Positions 63,244-64,000 of a DNA stretch of 64,000 bases are shown piece after piece. Both the position numbers and the translations under genes were made by a program. Source of the DNA: Psychroflexus lacisalsi (GTDB taxonomy: Bacteria; Bacteroidota; Bacteroidia; Flavobacteriales; Flavobacteriaceae); contig NZ_JAIQYZ010000001.1 of the NCBI RefSeq assembly GCF_020164495.1, forward strand, positions 124,001-188,000, given 5' to 3'. The first letter of the stretch is position 1; every line of letters begins with the position of its first letter. The notes under the pieces were generated by a model. The model was given only the letters and a program-made list of their open reading frames with translations, made no database searches and had not been told where the DNA came from.

Positions 63244-63693
63244 ATGCTAAACCCCTTCGACGACACTTACTTTATGAAAAAAGCCTTAGAAGAAGCCCGT
63301 TTGGCTCTGGAAAAAAATGAAGTTCCCGTAGGAGCGATCATCACTCACAACAACCAAATTATTGCCAGAAGTCATAACCTCACTGAACTTTTAGTAGACG
63401 TTACTGCCCATGCAGAAATGCAAGCCATTACAGCAGCAGCAAACTTTATTGGCGGGAAATATCTTCGAGATTGCACCATGTATGTCACTTTAGAACCCTG
63501 CCAGATGTGTGCCGGGGCATTGTATTGGAGTCAGTTGTCTAGACTAGTTTTTGCGGCCGACGACGAGGTTCGCGGTTACAGAGCTATGCAAACAAAGCTA
63601 CATCCCAAAACCAAAGTAGATTTTGGAACGATGAAAGAAGACGCTTCTCAACTGTTGAAAAGGTTTTTTATTCAGAAGCGTAATTTGAATTGA
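63244..63693 (+). CDS. tadA: tRNA-specific adenosine deaminase
   Basis: TadA turns adenosine at wobble position 34 of tRNA-Arg(ACG) to inosine. The 149-residue length, the zinc motifs HAE (VTAHAEMQAI) and PCQMC, and the arginine-rich tail (LKRFFIQKRNLN) fit TadA. VPVGAIITHNNQIIARSHN is typical of this subfamily and differs from the guanine-deaminase-like protein at 3304-3744. It is a single gene. Confidence 0.93.
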   Translation: MLNPFDDTYFMKKALEEARLALEKNEVPVGAIITHNNQIIARSHNLTELLVDVTAHAEMQAITAAANFIGGKYLRDCTMYVTLEPCQMCAGALYWSQLSRLVFAADDEVRGYRAMQTKLHPKTKVDFGTMKEDASQLLKRFFIQKRNLN

Positions 63694-63894
63694 AAACTCA
63701 TTTTCAAATTTAAAATTATTAAAAAAACTTCATTATTGTTGCGAATTGTTATGGTTCACCCTTAATTGAATTACAGTTTAACCGTACATTTTACTCTATC
63801 ATTTAAAATTTAACAGTTAAGAATGTGATAACTGATTTTGATTTTTTAATTTGTAATAATAACTATAAATTCATGTCAATGTTCTTTTAATCTA

Positions 63895-63930
63895 CAAAAA
63901 AGAAATGCTTTTCTGGAGAAAAGCATTTCA
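63895..63930 (-). terminator. Terminator for a minus-strand gene beyond the window
   Basis: A stem gaaatgctttt / aaaagcatttc (63902-63912 and 63919-63929), extended by one C-G pair around a four-base loop. On the minus strand it is followed by a run of T. Confidence 0.75.
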
Positions 63931-63940
63931 CAAATCAAGC

Positions 63941-63989
63941 ATGAAAAATATCCATACTCGCTGACGCTACAAGTATATGTATTTTTCAT
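63941..63989. repeat. Imperfect inverted repeat
   Basis: The arm atgaaaaatatccata (63941-63956) nearly matches the reverse complement of tatgtatttttcat (63976-63989), separated by about 19 bases (ctcgctgacgctacaagta). Function unknown; possible RNA structure. Confidence 0.45.
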
Positions 63990-64000
63990 GAGATCTTTAC

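Larger units (their letters stand above)
63694..64000. other. 307-base intergenic end region without a gene
   Basis: No credible coding sequence is seen. It contains an AT-rich stretch, a terminator-like hairpin at 63895-63930 that works on the minus strand, and an imperfect inverted repeat at 63941-63989. This suggests that a minus-strand gene lies beyond the right edge. Confidence 0.7.

Overview
The window is a contiguous piece of an AT-rich Bacteroidota chromosome, almost certainly from the Flavobacteriaceae. The evidence is the gene families (type IX secretion parts PorW and PorZ, an Oar-like TonB receptor, an OmpA protein with thrombospondin type-3 repeats, lineage families such as DUF4254, DUF5687, DUF6427 and DUF6341), the promoter style (TAnnTTTG at -7, sometimes with TTG 19 bases upstream) and the lack of Shine-Dalgarno sequences. 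The order atpB-E-F-H-A-G without atpD and atpC is also usual in this group. No insertion sequence, prophage, CRISPR array, rRNA or integrase was seen. The only tRNA is tRNA-Cys(GCA).

Layout. 1-2.5 kb: a MacB-like ABC exporter (one ATPase, two permeases, the last cut by the window edge). 2.6-5.4 kb: folB, tRNA-Cys, a guanine-deaminase-like protein, a small acyltransferase and a LysE-type exporter. 5.4-15.7 kb: a minus-strand DNA-repair block with addA-like and addB-like helicase/nuclease genes separated by kbl and an ompA gene, plus recJ. 15.9-24.8 kb: superoxide dismutase, a GT9/DUF4254/DUF6427 envelope cluster, purD, a PaaK-like adenylate-forming enzyme, pdeM, an HD hydrolase, plsC and a bacilliredoxin. 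24.9-33.6 kb: a TerB/J-domain protein, recO, porZ, gdhA, an outer-membrane barrel, a transsulfuration enzyme and hemF. 33.6-36.6 kb: accC, accB and a frameshifted fabH. 36.8-42.3 kb: an ALDH7-type dehydrogenase with 3-hydroxyanthranilate dioxygenase, then two tandem M14-family peptidases, one of which has lost its catalytic residues. 42.4-53.4 kb: a DUF5687 ABC transporter, then porW, a bactofilin and the ATP synthase genes. 53.5-63.7 kb: an M23 lipoprotein, an Oar-like TonB receptor, an AlbA_2/Schlafen-type protein paired with a phosphatase, dxs, a TonB protein and tadA.

How it fits together. Most of the window is housekeeping: recombination and repair (addA, addB, recJ, recO, pdeM), energy (ATP synthase), fatty acid synthesis (accB, accC, fabH), isoprenoids (dxs), heme (hemF), purines (purD), folate (folB) and nitrogen assimilation (gdhA). 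A second layer is the cell envelope and type IX secretion. I did not find a clear new defence or mobile system. The points most worth checking are the one-base frameshift in fabH, the inactivated M14 paralogue encoded next to an intact one, the AlbA_2-phosphatase pair, a structured intergenic element before the Oar-like receptor gene, and a terminator-like hairpin inside the ATP synthase operon.
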